The notes under the pieces are model-generated. The model was not told where the DNA came from, searched no databases, and saw only the letters and a list, made by a program, of their open reading frames with translations. DNA of 59,229 nt from Lentisphaerota bacterium (lineage in GTDB: Bacteria > Verrucomicrobiota > Kiritimatiellia > PWTM01): assembly GCA_016873715.1 (NCBI GenBank), contig VGWF01000009.1:1-59229 (forward strand). Direction: 5' to 3'. Below, in pieces: positions 58,601-59,229 of this stretch (positions within the stretch are counted from its first letter, which is position 1; each line of letters starts with the position of its first letter). The translations under genes and the position numbers were made by a program.

Positions 58601-59229
58601 GACGACGGCGGTCGCTGCGACGCCGCCGGGATGGGTCTCGTTGCGCCCGGTCAGGATCACGGGGTAGGTGCCGGCGGAGGTCCATGCGTGGCGCACAACC
58701 GGCGCTCGGGTTGTGGTGACGCCGTCCCCGAAATCCCACTCGCCCTCCGACGTGCGGCCCCCGATCAACGCGGCGAGTTCAAGGTCAAAGCCCGCCACAA
58801 CGTTCGTGAAGGCGGCCGAGATGGCCACATCGAGCCGGCCCGTGACGGCCCCCGCATGAACCTCGTCGCAGCCCATGGACGGCGTGGCCGCCCAGGGTTC
58901 GCCATCGATGTCCGCCCCTGCCGCCCGCGGAGCTCCCTGTCCGATGCACGGGGACATCGATCCGAGATGGGTTGCGCTGGCCAGGCCCGGATCCGCAGCA
59001 ATGTTCCCGGTGCCGCCCGGATCGGGAGCGATGCAACTGTAGGTAATGGCGTTGCTCGCGCCCTCCCAGTTCGGCGAGCGCGGCGCGCGATTCGCCCATA
59101 GAATGCAGTTGGCCACAACGCCCGAACAGGCCCCTCCGCCGAGGTCCGCGATGTTTCCTGCCAGCGTGCAATTCGTCAGGGCGGCCTCCCGGGATCCACC
59201 GCCGATCGACGAGGAGTTCCGCGAGAAAA
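55700..59229 (-). CDS. Giant secreted right-handed beta-helix/PKD protein (5' end beyond window)
   Basis: At least 1175 residues; the frame stays open to the window edge, so the start and signal peptide are missing. At least three modules repeat: a beta-helix of ~20-residue units with GGG(A) turns (NCTLAGNAATNGGGG type), a closing segment ending DIDGETWSDPPSMGCDEF, and a PKD domain (WTFGDDTTIDNRPFVSHTWTNVGTY). Helices start with the sequence TIQQAVDAAGVGDIVLVTNGVY, the wording typical of Kiritimatiellota surface proteins. After the third helix come a thrombospondin type 3-like acidic calcium motif (DSDGDGIPDEWELRY) and a C-terminal beta domain ending QFYRIRARRE, without a PEP-CTERM or LPXTG sorting signal. 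Probably an adhesin or polysaccharide-binding surface protein. It may head the operon of the glycosidase and sulfatase 4. Confidence 0.85.
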   Translation of the reverse strand, partial: FSRNSSSIGGGSREAALTNCTLAGNIADLGGGACSGVVANCILWANRAPRSPNWEGASNAITYSCIAPDPGGTGNIAADPGLASATHLGSMSPCIGQGAPRAAGADIDGEPWAATPSMGCDEVHAGAVTGRLDVAISAAFTNVVAGFDLELAALIGGRTSEGEWDFGDGVTTTRAPVVRHAWTSAGTYPVILTGRNETHPGGVAATAVVHVVDQPVHFVDASSATPAPPYTNSATAAVTIQEAVDAVTVAGALVRVADGTYDSGGRPAPGRNLTNRVCILMPMVVRSVHGAEAAVIVGGAPHGHNAVRCAFLAEGARLEGFGLVAGRTLVTGDTAYEQSGGGVFCERDAHVVSCVLASNSAAWVGGGSYRGTATRCAIKANIAVKGGGAYGAVLSQCTLSGNQTLADGGGAYDCTLDACAVWGNRATSGGGIGGSIARNSTLTGNGASSSGGGSAGSVLENCIVYFNRAPGNPNWQGAPGAIRYSCTTPDPGGEGNLAVDPLLAGISHLSFGSPCAGQGTPRTLPGLDIDGETWSDPPSMGCDEFVSGSVTGTLGVAIGVGYTNGTEGVELCFTNLVEGRTTGSQWTFGDDTTIDNRPFVSHTWTNVGTYTVTLTAFNETHPAGIATSIVITVGTRIPVVWHVWPDSPADGPGLEWSNACHTIQQAVDAAGVGDIVLVTNGVYATGARPAVSWGVSNRVVILRPLTLRSVNGPEATIIAGHGPKGFDAIRCIHAGDDGVVVDGFTLTNGCTHHTGFESSSQLSGGGFWGSPGALIRGSRILDCAAHFGGGLFSGTASNCVLRGNSAFQGGGSLAGTLLDCAVSSNAAVDAGGGSMDGTLIGCTLEGNLASVGGGAFGGGLTRCVLNGNTAPNGGGGAHGATLLQCRVTSNRTSSNGGGVIGCTLGACLLTGNVAQYGGGAYFSDLVNCTLAGNAATNGGGGAASSCTMSNCIAWYNVAPVDSNFTADVVGIAHSCTTPDPGGEGNVAAPPLFVSASDFHLSLASPCLDRGRTSVRPTAADLDGLPWPLDGDADTVAEVDMGCFESVHPAADSDGDGIPDEWELRYRLSPVDAGDASSDTDTDGTDAATEYGADTDPLDTASVLRLTTVTREGGGVRMSWMGGRQSWQFIEKKNDLLAGTAWQAVFTNTPPTAPWTNCLDLSPLPTQFYRIRARRE

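Overview
The window is 59 kb of strongly GC-rich bacterial DNA. I read it as a member of the Kiritimatiellota or a related PVC-group lineage (Verrucomicrobia, Lentisphaerae, Planctomycetes). The reasons are four formylglycine-type sulfatases among glycoside hydrolases, secreted PQQ-type beta-propeller proteins with an N-terminal methyltransferase-like domain, a giant PKD/right-handed beta-helix protein, and short 'SNIEHRTSN / TATPPH' repeat tracts. The lineage is an inference; no rRNA or tRNA gene was seen.

Layout. (1) 0.2-18.7 kb, all minus strand: a carbohydrate-degradation island with a GH140-like enzyme, a GH71/99-like enzyme, a DUF885 protein, a LysM protein with EVR repeats, a radical SAM/SPASM enzyme, three sulfatases, GH127, an IclR regulator, a large six-hairpin glycosidase and an ADP-ribosylglycohydrolase. 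(2) 18.7-27 kb: BrnT/BrnA toxin-antitoxin, a B12-binding radical SAM protein, GH53 galactanase, a phosphohexomutase, an oligoribonuclease-like exonuclease, a MORN protein, a zinc ribbon, a GT4 glycosyltransferase, a pseudopilin and a tail-anchored FHA protein. (3) 27.5-34.1 kb, plus strand: RbsD followed by a tightly packed double ABC-transporter operon (Cys-motif membrane protein, MacB/FtsX-like permease and ATPase, tandem ModA-like binding protein, ModB-like permease, ModC-like ATPase). (4) 34.1-45.5 kb, minus: three secreted methyltransferase-like/PQQ-propeller proteins and a HEAT-LamG protein. (5) 46.2-48.0 kb, plus: two E1-like enzymes around a MoaD/ThiS protein. (6) 48.0-59.2 kb, minus: a fourth propeller protein carrying a LamG domain, a fourth sulfatase, another glycoside hydrolase, and the 3' part of the beta-helix/PKD giant, cut by the window end.

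How it fits together. Enzymes resembling apiosidase (GH140), beta-L-arabinofuranosidase (GH127), endo-galactanase (GH53) and endo-mannosidase (GH71/99), together with sulfatases, point to breakdown of a complex sulfated, arabinose- and galactose-containing polysaccharide. The IclR regulator and a 44-bp palindrome sit just upstream of GH127. Most gene pairs overlap by 4 bp (ATGA or GTGA), so translational coupling is common. I found sigma70-like -35/-10 pairs (mostly 17-bp spacers) in front of several operons; some imply leaderless or near-leaderless mRNAs.

Most notable observations: two ~0.4-kb non-coding transposable elements (MITE-like), each with terminal inverted repeats and an exact 10-bp target duplication, inserted in the same functional orientation right against the -35 box of a promoter; three in-frame insertions of low-complexity tandem repeats inside a sulfatase and a propeller protein; a radical SAM/SPASM enzyme next to a protein with five EVR repeats; paired TTCCAA-N3-TTGGAA palindromes at identical 32-bp spacing in an intergenic region and inside a conserved gene; and a dual ABC transporter whose parts carry paired cysteines.
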